DNA from: CAZMGB01 sp964565775
GTDB lineage: Bacteria > Chloroflexota > Dehalococcoidia > DSTF01 > JALHUB01
Direction: 5' to 3'
DNA: 64,000 nucleotides
Assembly: GCA_964565775.1 (NCBI GenBank)
Contig: CAZMGB010000013.1
Location: forward strand, 33,731-97,730
Shown: piece by piece, positions 24,584 to 35,193 of the stretch
Position numbering within the stretch: the first letter of the stretch is position 1
Layout of the letters: the number at the start of each line of letters is the position of its first letter
Notes under the pieces: generated by a model
What the model was told of the DNA's origin: nothing
Databases searched by the model: none
What the model saw: only the letters and a program-made list of their open reading frames with translations
Program-made: the position numbers and the translations under genes

Positions 24584-25621
24584 CTACTTCCAGACGATCT
24601 CGGCGGGATCCTGGACGAACGGTCCGAGCAGCTCCTGCCAGCGGTAGACAATGAGTATGTCGATCAGTTCAGACGACTCGCCCCTCCTCCTCTTCTCCAT
24701 CTCGTCCTTCAAGGTGTCCAGAGCCTGCTGTACCTTCGGGCCGAACAGCGACTCCAGGTACTCGGTGGGGATGCGCGGCGCGGACTCGTCGAAGCTGCGG
24801 TCAGGGTTCAGCCGGGGCGGGGCAAGCGGTGGCACGTAGAAGACGTTGGGGCCGGTCCCGAACTCCGCATGGAGGGGCAGGGCCACTTCCCACTCCTTGA
24901 CCAGCTTGTGGATGGGGCCGTTGGGGTCGTCCAGGTAGCCGACGAACAGCATGCGGCCGGGACACTGCCGCACGCATGCTGGGGCGACGTTCTTCTCCAG
25001 CCGCGGGAAGCAGAACATGCAGTGCTGGGAGACCTTGCGCACGTGGTTGAAGTAGATCTTCTTGTACGGGCAGGCCTCCATACAGAGGCGGTAGCCGCGG
25101 CAGCGATCCTCGTTGCGAAGAACGATGCCGTCCTCCTCGCGCTTGAACATGGCGCCGCGAGGGCAGGCCTCCACACAGGCGGGGTGGGTGCAGTGGTTGC
25201 AGAGACGGGGGAGGTAAAAGAAGTAGCTATTGGGGTACTCCCCCGCGCCCTCGTCCTCGTCCCAGTTCGGGCCCCATGTGGGGGCATCGCCCTTCGGCTG
25301 AAGCTGAACGCTCCTTCCCTTGCCCTGGTAGTACACCTCTTCGTAGTTGTAGTCCCAGCCGCCCCCGAACTCGTCGCGAGTCGGCAGGTGTCCCAAGACG
25401 GGGTCACCGTTGCGATAGCCGCCGCCCATCTCCTCCCACTCCTTGGGCGTCCCCTTGCCCGGCTGCGTATTCGCCATGCACCACCACTGGTACTCCGCAC
25501 CCTCGTCCCGCGTCCACAGGACCTTGCAGGCGACAGAGCAGGTCTGGCAGCCGGTGCACTTGTTGAGATCGAACACCATGGCTAGCTGGCGTCCAGGTCT
25601 AGTCTGCGATTGGCTCGTCAT
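24584..25621 (-). CDS. Iron-sulfur subunit (NarH/EbdB-like) of the molybdoenzyme
   Basis: This 345-residue electron-transfer subunit has four clusters: CTGCQTCSVAC (22-32), CNHCTHPACVEAC, CRGYRLCMEACPYKK and CMFC..CVRQC. In the third cluster Tyr replaces one Cys (compare NarH, Trp), which in NarH relatives gives a [3Fe-4S] cluster. The sequence reads MVFDLNKCTGCQTCSVACK, typical of type II beta subunits. ATG 25621 follows GGAGGAAGGC. It lies 39 bases before the catalytic subunit gene and carries electrons between the Mo site and the haem subunit. Confidence 0.95.
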   Translation of the reverse strand: MTSQSQTRPGRQLAMVFDLNKCTGCQTCSVACKVLWTRDEGAEYQWWCMANTQPGKGTPKEWEEMGGGYRNGDPVLGHLPTRDEFGGGWDYNYEEVYYQGKGRSVQLQPKGDAPTWGPNWDEDEGAGEYPNSYFFYLPRLCNHCTHPACVEACPRGAMFKREEDGIVLRNEDRCRGYRLCMEACPYKKIYFNHVRKVSQHCMFCFPRLEKNVAPACVRQCPGRMLFVGYLDDPNGPIHKLVKEWEVALPLHAEFGTGPNVFYVPPLAPPRLNPDRSFDESAPRIPTEYLESLFGPKVQQALDTLKDEMEKRRRGESSELIDILIVYRWQELLGPFVQDPAEIVWK

Positions 25622-25666
25622 GCCTTCCTCCTGCCTCTCGAGTCCACACGGCGCACGGGACTTGAT

Positions 25667-26317
25667 CTATGCTTCCAGCTCCAGCTCCAGCCAGTCCTTC
25701 GAGAAGGACTTGAGCCCGGCGCGCTCTCCCAGGCCGCCGTCCCAGACGGCGAACGCCACCTTGGCGCTCTTGCCCGCCTCGAGCTGGACTGTGCGCTCGC
25801 TCGGCCCGCCGGTGGCCAGGGGTCGAGCGAGAACGACCTGCCATGTGCCCCCCTGCCATCTGGACGCCGTCGCGATCTGGCCGTCGCCGGCCGCCTCCAC
25901 GGTGCCCAGGCCGCTGGCGGTGAGGCTCTCGCCGGCTTCACCGACGTCGGCTCGCCAGAACCAGGCGTTTACGGGCTGGCTCTCGCTGCCCATAGTGGTG
26001 AGGGGAGCGTCTCCCTTGACGGGGAAGAGGATGCCCGCACCGTCCGGGCTCTTGCCGTCCAGGAAGTCGACGTTCTGAGTCGAATCGGCCCACTCGAGCA
26101 GGAAGGCGATCTCCTTGCCGTTGTGGGCGGAGCGCACGCTGAGGCTGGCCAGCTTGCCGTAGGAGCGCTCCCGAGCCCACAGTTGGGCGTAGCGGCTGTT
26201 CTGGTTCTCGGCAGGCGTGGGGCCCATGGCCGTCGCCTCGCCCGGCACGTCCTGCCATTGGGGTGCTGCGGGATCCAGCAGGACACTGCTATCGACGTCA
26301 ACGCGTTTGGCTCGCAT
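25667..26317 (-). CDS. Haem-binding gamma subunit (EbdC/DdhC-like) of the molybdoenzyme
   Basis: This 216-residue protein has the beta-sandwich pattern of the haem b domain found in the gamma subunits of ethylbenzene, dimethylsulfide and selenate enzymes (GKEIAFLLEWADSTQN, DGAGILFPVKGD, QPVNAWFWRADVG, WQVVLARPL). ATG 26317 follows GAGGAGGAAGGCGC. There is no signal peptide, whereas characterised gamma subunits are exported. The gene order gamma, beta, alpha fits one operon. No TorD-type chaperone gene is visible nearby. Confidence 0.85.
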   Translation of the reverse strand: MRAKRVDVDSSVLLDPAAPQWQDVPGEATAMGPTPAENQNSRYAQLWARERSYGKLASLSVRSAHNGKEIAFLLEWADSTQNVDFLDGKSPDGAGILFPVKGDAPLTTMGSESQPVNAWFWRADVGEAGESLTASGLGTVEAAGDGQIATASRWQGGTWQVVLARPLATGGPSERTVQLEAGKSAKVAFAVWDGGLGERAGLKSFSKDWLELELEA

Positions 26318-26560
26318 AGCGCCTTCCTCCTCGGAGCGACCGGTGGGCTCCAGCTTCCGATGCGGCAATCGTAGTGAGACGGATGGCTCTTGGGTAGAGC
26401 CATGAGGACATGCCGAATGGCAGGCAAGGGGGCGTATCGGGGTGGAGACACGCAACCGCTACGCTCCTGCCGAACGGCCCGCAGAGGGTCCAGCGCCGGT
26501 CATACCGCAGAAGGACGTCTGCGTCTTCCCGGGGATCCCGCTTGGGCGGCCAGCAGACGT

Positions 26561-26585
26561 AAAGCCCCTCAGAACGAGGGGCTTT
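26561..26585 (-). terminator. Rho-independent terminator
   Basis: AAAGCCCCTC-AGAAC-GAGGGGCTTT is a perfect 10-bp stem with a 5-base loop. Read on the minus strand it is followed by a short T run, and it ends the phosphofructokinase-aldolase operon 47 bases after the aldolase stop. Confidence 0.85.
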
Positions 26586-26631
26586 GATGATCAGGGTCTC
26601 GGCAGTCCGTAGCGCCCTGCTTGCCTCGCTC

Positions 26632-27654
26632 TCAGGCTTGCCGCGCTCGGGAGAACCAGGGCTGGGCCCGGTACGCATACGCGTTGCACCGCACGAAGTT
26701 GTACGCCCCCTCGGTGCGCAGCCAGCCCTCCATCTTCTCGACCGACGGGTAGAAATTCATGCAGTCCTTCCAGATGGCCCGCCCACAGAGGAAGCCGCTG
26801 GCGCCCGCTTCCGTGGCCAGGTCCACCTGCGTCAGGAACTCCGTGATCTCGACGCCGGCGCTGAGGATCACCCACGGCACGCCGGCGGCCTCGTTGAGCT
26901 GACGGCAGTAGCCCCGGACATCGCTCAGCGCATACGTGGCCTCGCGCTCCTTGCCGTCGAACGCGCCGCTCCTGAACTCCTTGCAGAACTTGAGGTCGGC
27001 CGGGAACTCCAGCTTGAGGATATCGACCTTGTACCGCGGCTTGCTGAACTCGGCCGCGCTCCTCGCGACCAGGTCGGGCTTGGCGGCGGCGTACTGAGGC
27101 GTGTTGGTGCCACCACCATCCATCGCATAGGCGACGAGCTCCAGGAGGAAGGGCATGTCCGCCTGCACGCAATCGCTCCCCACGCCCTCGACAACTGAGT
27201 GCTGGTGGTCGAGAACCTCCTTGGACCCGTCGGGGTGGTAGTAGAGGAGGAGCTTGACGGCGTCGGCGCCTGCGCTCCGCGCCTTCTCGACGGTCCAGCC
27301 TTCGATCAGGTGCGTCTTGCGCTCCTTGCCGTCCAGGCCCGCCGCCTCGTAGCCCGACTCCTCGTGCGCGAGCAGCATGGCGACGCCGGGGGGCAGGTGC
27401 TGGAAGGAATGCGGGTGGCCGTAGACGGGATCGGTGAGGACGGCGGTCGCGTAGGGCGCCAGCGTCTTCGTGATGACCTCTTTCGCCCGAACGAGCTCAT
27501 CAGCTTTGACTTCCGACGTGTCCTTATTCGTGACCTTCGCGATCGCCTTCTCCATCGAGCCTCGCTGATCGATCGCCATCATCTTCAACCGTCCCTGGTC
27601 GTCGCTAAGCGAACAGAGTCGGTGCCACTTTCCCGGAGATACTTTCGCAGTCAT
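26632..27654 (-). CDS. Tagatose-1,6-bisphosphate aldolase-like (LacD family)
   Basis: This protein of about 340 residues has the class I aldolase features of the LacD family: LKMMAIDQRGSMEKAI near the start, AVLTDPVYG, LLLYYHPD, and KLEFPADLKF with the likely Schiff-base Lys. It closes with VPWVILSAGVEITEF and SGFLCGRAIWKD. LacD enzymes also cleave fructose-1,6-bisphosphate. It directly follows a PPi-type phosphofructokinase gene, so it probably serves as the FBP aldolase of glycolysis. ATG 27654 follows GGGGAGGAG. Confidence 0.9.
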   Translation of the reverse strand: MTAKVSPGKWHRLCSLSDDQGRLKMMAIDQRGSMEKAIAKVTNKDTSEVKADELVRAKEVITKTLAPYATAVLTDPVYGHPHSFQHLPPGVAMLLAHEESGYEAAGLDGKERKTHLIEGWTVEKARSAGADAVKLLLYYHPDGSKEVLDHQHSVVEGVGSDCVQADMPFLLELVAYAMDGGGTNTPQYAAAKPDLVARSAAEFSKPRYKVDILKLEFPADLKFCKEFRSGAFDGKEREATYALSDVRGYCRQLNEAAGVPWVILSAGVEITEFLTQVDLATEAGASGFLCGRAIWKDCMNFYPSVEKMEGWLRTEGAYNFVRCNAYAYRAQPWFSRARQA

Positions 27655-27679
27655 GGGCTTCTCCTCCCCACGCTGGGGT

Positions 27680-28963
27680 CTACAACGCGTTGACCTTCCC
27701 GGCAGCGAAGACGCTGTCAAACTCCTCGGGCGTGATCTTGGCTGCCTCAGCCAGCTCCGCCCGCATTTTCGGGTCCTCCAGATCGCGCCGCTCCAGCCGT
27801 ATCATGAAGTCGCGCGCGACTTTGTACTGCTCAGATTCGACATCGACTGTGCGAACGCGGGTGCGCCCGGTAACGGGGTCGGGCAAGTCTTCGAGAGCGA
27901 TGGTGGCCACGCGGCCACCGTCGAGACAGACCATGCCACCACGGCCGAGCTTCTCGTTCTCGGGATCAGACAGCAGGAATTGTATCGCGCCGTGGCCAAG
28001 GGTGCGAGTGTAGTCGATGTCGAAGGGGATGGGTGCGGCACAACGCAGCTCATAGCCCATCGTCACATCCACGATAGCAATCCGATCGTCGCGATCAGCG
28101 AACCGCCTTTCGATCTCCCGCTTGAGGATGTTGGCCAGCGGCAGCTCGGCGAGGCGAATGTTCCCATGGGGGTCGTATTCCACATGCACTCCCGGCAGCT
28201 TCGCCAGCTCCTCAGGGTCCAGCTTCTCGCCGATGCCCTCAGCGATGCAGGCTAGCCCGTCCTTCCGCCCCATGACCCGCCGCTTCAGAATCGCTCCTTC
28301 CAGCACGGTGCAGACGTCGTCAAAGCCGATCCGGTCACTGGGAAACTCTTCTGAGATGACCGACACGGTGGCACCGGCGGCCTTCCCGATCCCCAGCGCA
28401 AGATGGCCCGCCTTGCGTCCCATTACCACCACAAAGAACCATCGGCTCGTGACCCGAGCGTCCTCCATAAGGTTGAGCACGAGTGATGTCCCCACCTGAC
28501 GGGCCGTTTCGAAGCCAAACGTCGGCATGTTCCCGGGGAGTGGCAGGTCGTTATCGATAGTCTTGGGTACGTGGGCAACCCGGATCTTCCCCCCTGCCGC
28601 CCTGGCCACCTCGAGCGCAGAGAATGCCGTATCGTCGCCGCCAATCGTTACGAGATAAGCGATGCCCAGGCTCTCGAGCGCCTGCACCGTACGCTCCATG
28701 TCCTCTTGCTTTCGCGTCGGGTTGGCACGTGACGTGCGAAGAATGGAGCCGCCCTGAACATGAACGCGCGAAACGTCGGCAATGGACAACGGTCGCGCCA
28801 TGTCCGTGCGCCCCTTCACCAGGTGCTCGAATCCGTCGTAGATGCCGAGAACCTCGAGGCCGTTCCTCGCGGCCTCGATGGCGGCAGCGCTGATGGCGCT
28901 ATTGATGCCGGGAGCGGGTCCCCCTCCGACAAGGATCCCCAAGCGCCTCTGTCCTGCAGTCAT
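27680..28963 (-). CDS. 6-phosphofructokinase, PPi-dependent type
   Basis: This 427-residue enzyme phosphorylates fructose-6-phosphate. GGDD at 108-111 and PKTIDND with Lys134 are the residues associated with pyrophosphate use (ATP enzymes have GGDG and PGTIDND at these places). MGRKAGHLAL is also of the PPi type. The reaction would then be reversible. The gene precedes the aldolase gene by 25 bases on the same strand and is divergent from the tkt operon. Confidence 0.9.
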   Translation of the reverse strand: MTAGQRRLGILVGGGPAPGINSAISAAAIEAARNGLEVLGIYDGFEHLVKGRTDMARPLSIADVSRVHVQGGSILRTSRANPTRKQEDMERTVQALESLGIAYLVTIGGDDTAFSALEVARAAGGKIRVAHVPKTIDNDLPLPGNMPTFGFETARQVGTSLVLNLMEDARVTSRWFFVVVMGRKAGHLALGIGKAAGATVSVISEEFPSDRIGFDDVCTVLEGAILKRRVMGRKDGLACIAEGIGEKLDPEELAKLPGVHVEYDPHGNIRLAELPLANILKREIERRFADRDDRIAIVDVTMGYELRCAAPIPFDIDYTRTLGHGAIQFLLSDPENEKLGRGGMVCLDGGRVATIALEDLPDPVTGRTRVRTVDVESEQYKVARDFMIRLERRDLEDPKMRAELAEAAKITPEEFDSVFAAGKVNAL

Positions 28964-29331
28964 TCCTCACCTACACCTCGGCCTAGGCCTAATGGTGGAG
29001 CGTGTCCATGCTCCGTTCGCGCTCGGCGGGTATAGACCCTTCAGCCAATTTTAGCGCCAATCGGCTGTATGGCAACCAGCCTCTCTAAGCCGACTGAGGA
29101 TTATCGACGCTTCGCATGCTCGGCAGCAGTACTCCTGTCAGTGCGGGAGGTCATGCGTGAATCAGATCACGACCGAACTCGCCACGATGAGACACGCTGG
29201 CGGCATCAGCCACACGCCGCCGTGCCGGCTTGAAATGCACCGGCGGCAAGTGCGATCATAGAAGTAGGCTTCCGCAGTGATCACCCACACTCAAGCCGGT
29301 TTCGCCGACCTATGATGGAGGGACGCAGGGA
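28964..29331. other. Divergent intergenic region between phosphofructokinase and transketolase
   Basis: This 368-base gene-free stretch must hold the promoters of both sugar-metabolism operons. Read on the minus strand, a TATACC-like box lies at about 29030. On the plus strand a TTGAAA lies at about 29230, but no good -10 follows at ideal spacing. I see no repeats and no RNA gene. Confidence 0.5.
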
Positions 29332-31347
<2,016 letters not shown>

Positions 31348-31382
31348 AGGCGTCGCACTGGAATCCAGTCAAGGAACGACTA

Positions 31383-34259
31383 ATGAGATCGAATCCGCTC
31401 AGCGAGCTCGGCAAATACGGGCAGGCCTTCTGGTACGACAACATCCGCCGCGGCCTCATCACCTCCGGCGAGCTCCAGCGGCTGATCGACGAAGACGGCC
31501 TCGTGGGGGTCACGTCGAACCCGACCATATTCGAGAAGGCGATATCCGGCAGCACCGACTACGATGAGCAGCTTCACGAACTGGTCGAGCAGGGCAAGGA
31601 GGTGCCGGAGATCCTGCGGGCGCTGACCGTCCGCGACATCCAGATGGCCACCGACCTGTTCCGCACCGTCTATGAGAAGAGCGACCGGCGCGACGGCTAC
31701 GTAAGCATCGAGGTCTCGCCCAAGCTGGCCCGCGATGCGAAGGGAACGGTCGCTGAGGCGCTGAGTCTGCGCCGGGCCGTCGGCCGCGAGAACGTCATGA
31801 TCAAGGTGCCGGGCACGCCCGAGGGCATGCCCGCCATCGAAGAGCTCACGGCCAGCGGCGTCAATGTCAACGTGACGCTCCTCTTCTCCCTCGAGGCCTA
31901 CCGCCACGCGGCCGAGGCCTACATCGCGGGCCTGGAGCGGCTGACGGACGCGGGTGGGCACCTGGACAGCGTCGCGTCCGTCGCCAGCTTCTTCGTCAGC
32001 CGCGTCGACACGGCCGTGGACGGCCTCCTGGAAGCGAAGGTGCGGCAGACATCGGACGCGAAGGAGCGGGCCGCCCTGGAAGAGCTGCTCGGCAAGGCGG
32101 CCACCGCCAACGCCAAAGCAGCCTACGGCATCTTCGAGGAGATGTTCGGGAGCGCCAGGTTCGCCAGACTGCGGCAGAAGGGCGCCCGCGTTCAGCGGCC
32201 CCTCTGGGCCAGCACCAGCACGAAGAACCCCAACTACTCGGACGTCTATTACATCGAGCCGCTCATCGGCCCCGACACGGTAAACACGATGCCCCAGGCG
32301 ACCGTTGCCGCCTTCCGCGACCATGGCATCGCCAGGTCGACCCTGGTCGAAGGCCTCGAAAGCGCCGGCCGTACGCTAGAGCGCCTGGCCGAGGCCGGGA
32401 TGGACATGGATGCAGTGACGGACAGGCTGCTGAAAGACGGCATCGACGCCTTCGCGGCGTCCTTCGACAAGCTTCTCGAGCTCATCCGCTCCAAGCGCGA
32501 GGGCATCCTCGCCAGCGTCGCCCACCGACAGTCGGCCAGCCTCGGCGAGCAGCAGGACGCCGTCGAGGCGGCCCAGACCGTACTCGAAGAGCAGCGGCTC
32601 TGTCGCCGGCTGTGGGAGAAGGACGCCACCATCTGGAGCCACGAGGCCGACGTCCAGCGCAAGATCAAGAACCGCCTGGGCTGGCTGACCGTCGGCGAGG
32701 CGATGACGGAACACCAGGACGCTCTGCGCGCCTTCGGCTCCGAGGTGCGGGAAGCCGGCTTCACACACGCCGTGCTCCTGGGCATGGGAGGCAGCAGCCT
32801 CTGCCCCGAGGTGCTGAGCCTCACCTTCGACCCCCAGCGCGGCTACCCCGACCTGACGGTGCTCGACAGCACCGACCCGGCCACGATCCTGAGCGTCGAC
32901 AGGACGATTGACCCGGCCCGGACGCTCTTCATCGTCGCCACCAAGTCCGGCACGACCACAGAGACGCTCTCCCTATACAAGCACTTCCATGAGCGCGTGC
33001 AGGCGGCGAAGGCGGGCAAGACAGGCGACAACTTCATCGCCATCACCGACCCCGGCACGCCCCTGGAACGTCTCGCCCGCGAGAAATCCTTTCGCCGCGT
33101 GTTCCTCAACCCAGCGGACATCGGCGGCCGCTATTCCGCCCTCTCCTACTTCGGCCTAGTGCCGGCCGCCATCATGGGAATCGACCTCGATTGCCTCCTC
33201 GACCGCGCGGAGGAGATGGCACATAGCTCCGCCTCCTGCGTATCGGCGCGGGAGAACCCGGGCGCGCGGCTGGGAACGATCCTGGGGGCTGTGGCGAAGG
33301 CCGGGCGCGACAAGGTCACGTTCGTCCTCTCGCCGGTCATCGAGAGCTTCGGCACCTGGGCCGAGCAGCTCATCGCCGAAAGCACCGGCAAGGAGGGGAA
33401 GGGCATCCTGCCGGTCGCGGGCGAGCCCCTCGGCGAGCCGGCCGCCTACGGGGACGACCGGCTGTTCGTCTACCTGCGCCTCGACGGCGCCTTCGACCGC
33501 GAGGTGGACGGTAAGGTGGAGGCGCTGGAGAAGGCCGGCCATCCCGTCGTCCGCCTCAACCTGCGCGACCCCTACGACATCGGCGGCGAGTTCTTCCGCT
33601 GGGAGCTGGCGACGGCCATCGCCGGGGCCTTCCTGGGCATCAACCCCTTCGACGAGCCCAACGTCCAGGAGAGCAAGGACAACACGCGCCGCCTGCTCGA
33701 TGAGTTCGCCGCGAAGGGCGCGCTGCCCGAGGGCGTGCCCAGCCTCGAGCAGAACGGGCTGAAGCTCTACGCCGATGCGCCCACGCAGGCGGCGGTCGGA
33801 GCCTCCAAAGGTGAGCCGTCGCTGGAGTCATACGTGTCGGCATTTCTCCGCCAGACCCAACCCGGCGACTACCTGGCGCTCCTGGCCTACATCCAGCGCG
33901 CGCCGGAGCACGAGGCGGCGCTGCAATCGATCCGCCGCCGCCTCCGCGATGGCCTGCGCCTGGCGACGACGCTGGGCTACGGCCCCCGCTACCTGCACTC
34001 GACGGGCCAGCTCCACAAAGGCGGCGCCGCCAACGGAGTGTTCGTCCAGGTCACCGCCGACGACGAAGAGGACGTCGCCATACCCGGCGAGGGCTACACG
34101 TTCAGCACCCTCAAGCGCGCCCAGGCCCTGGGAGACCTCATCTCGCTTCAGAGCAAGGGACGGCGGGTCATCAGGGTGCACCTGAAGAACATCGAAGACG
34201 GACTGCTGGAGCTGGAACGCGCCGTGGAGGCCGCTCTGGCCGGCGCGCGAACACGGTAG
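31383..34259 (+). CDS. Transaldolase and glucose-6-phosphate isomerase fusion
   Basis: This 958-residue fusion has transaldolase in about residues 1-365 (GVTSNPTIFEKAISGS, with the Schiff-base Lys in MIKVPGTPEG) and phosphoglucose isomerase in about 385-945 (GMGGSSLCPEVLS, then TKSGTTTETLSLY). ATG 31383 follows AAGGAAC. A GTG at 31344 overlapping the tkt stop is the alternative. Fused tal-pgi genes are known in Actinobacteria, Chloroflexota and some others. The fusion ties the non-oxidative branch to glucose-6-phosphate. Confidence 0.95.
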   Translation: MRSNPLSELGKYGQAFWYDNIRRGLITSGELQRLIDEDGLVGVTSNPTIFEKAISGSTDYDEQLHELVEQGKEVPEILRALTVRDIQMATDLFRTVYEKSDRRDGYVSIEVSPKLARDAKGTVAEALSLRRAVGRENVMIKVPGTPEGMPAIEELTASGVNVNVTLLFSLEAYRHAAEAYIAGLERLTDAGGHLDSVASVASFFVSRVDTAVDGLLEAKVRQTSDAKERAALEELLGKAATANAKAAYGIFEEMFGSARFARLRQKGARVQRPLWASTSTKNPNYSDVYYIEPLIGPDTVNTMPQATVAAFRDHGIARSTLVEGLESAGRTLERLAEAGMDMDAVTDRLLKDGIDAFAASFDKLLELIRSKREGILASVAHRQSASLGEQQDAVEAAQTVLEEQRLCRRLWEKDATIWSHEADVQRKIKNRLGWLTVGEAMTEHQDALRAFGSEVREAGFTHAVLLGMGGSSLCPEVLSLTFDPQRGYPDLTVLDSTDPATILSVDRTIDPARTLFIVATKSGTTTETLSLYKHFHERVQAAKAGKTGDNFIAITDPGTPLERLAREKSFRRVFLNPADIGGRYSALSYFGLVPAAIMGIDLDCLLDRAEEMAHSSASCVSARENPGARLGTILGAVAKAGRDKVTFVLSPVIESFGTWAEQLIAESTGKEGKGILPVAGEPLGEPAAYGDDRLFVYLRLDGAFDREVDGKVEALEKAGHPVVRLNLRDPYDIGGEFFRWELATAIAGAFLGINPFDEPNVQESKDNTRRLLDEFAAKGALPEGVPSLEQNGLKLYADAPTQAAVGASKGEPSLESYVSAFLRQTQPGDYLALLAYIQRAPEHEAALQSIRRRLRDGLRLATTLGYGPRYLHSTGQLHKGGAANGVFVQVTADDEEDVAIPGEGYTFSTLKRAQALGDLISLQSKGRRVIRVHLKNIEDGLLELERAVEAALAGARTR

Positions 34260-34270
34260 GAGGAAGACGC

Positions 34271-35167
34271 ATGGAGCTGGGAATGATCGGCCTGGGGCGC
34301 ATGGGCGCCAACATGGTGCAGCGCCTCCTCGGCGGCGGGCACCGCGTGGTCGCCTACGACCGCAACCCGGACGCAACGAAGGCGGTGGAAGCGATGGGGG
34401 CACTGCCCGCTTCCTCCCTGCACGACCTGGTGGGAAAGCTGAGCCAGCCGCGGGCGGTCTGGATCATGGTGCCTGCGGGCGAGCCCGTGACCCAGACCAT
34501 CGAGGCGCTGCTGCCCCATCTATCGCAGGGCGACATCATCATCGACGGCGGCAATTCGTACTACAAGGACTCTCTCCGGCGGGCGAAGGAAGTGGCCGAG
34601 AAGGGCATACATTTCCTGGATGCCGGCACGAGCGGCGGCATCTGGGGCCTGAAGGTCGGCTACTGCCTGATGGTCGGCGGCGAGGATGAGGCGTTCCGGA
34701 GGGTGGAGCCCGCGTTCAGGACGCTGGCGCCGGAGGACGGCTACGCCCACGTCGGTCCCAGCGGCGCCGGCCACTTCTCGAAGATGGTCCACAACGGCAT
34801 CGAGTACGCCATGATGGAGGCCTACGCGGAGGGCTTCGAGGTCCTGAGGGCTTCGTCTTTCGACTTCGACCTGCGCCAGCTCGCCCGGCTCTGGAACCGA
34901 GGCAGCGTCGTGCGATCCTGGCTGCTGGAGCTGGCGGAGGACGCCTTCGAGAAGGACCCCGAGCTGAGCGGTCTTCAGGGCTATGTGGATGACTCGGGCG
35001 AGGGCCGCTGGACCGTGTTCGAGGCCATCGACGAGGACGTGCCCGCCCCTGCGATCGCTCTCTCACTCATGACCCGCTTCCGTTCGCGCCAGGAGGACTC
35101 GTTCGGGGCGAAGGTCCTGGCGGCGCTACGCAACGAGTTCGGCGGCCACGCCGTGCGACGCAAGTGA
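34271..35167 (+). CDS. gnd: 6-phosphogluconate dehydrogenase, decarboxylating (short YqeC/GntZ type)
   Basis: This 298-residue protein has the N-terminal GMIGLGRMGANM nucleotide fold, DGGNSYYKDSLRRAK, the catalytic GTSGGIWGLKVGYCLMVGG and KMVHNGIEYAMMEAYAEG. It is the short NAD-preferring form. It yields ribulose-5-phosphate and CO2. GGAGGAAGACGC precedes ATG and the stop overlaps the following untranslated start of zwf. Confidence 0.93.
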   Translation: MELGMIGLGRMGANMVQRLLGGGHRVVAYDRNPDATKAVEAMGALPASSLHDLVGKLSQPRAVWIMVPAGEPVTQTIEALLPHLSQGDIIIDGGNSYYKDSLRRAKEVAEKGIHFLDAGTSGGIWGLKVGYCLMVGGEDEAFRRVEPAFRTLAPEDGYAHVGPSGAGHFSKMVHNGIEYAMMEAYAEGFEVLRASSFDFDLRQLARLWNRGSVVRSWLLELAEDAFEKDPELSGLQGYVDDSGEGRWTVFEAIDEDVPAPAIALSLMTRFRSRQEDSFGAKVLAALRNEFGGHAVRRK

Positions 35168-35193
35168 GCGCAGCATCGGAGGGAGGAGGACGT

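Noticed and set aside
23795..25585. 596-codon open frame on the plus strand
   Set aside because: It lies antisense to the molybdoenzyme subunits, which carry clear motifs. Long antisense frames are common in GC-rich DNA.
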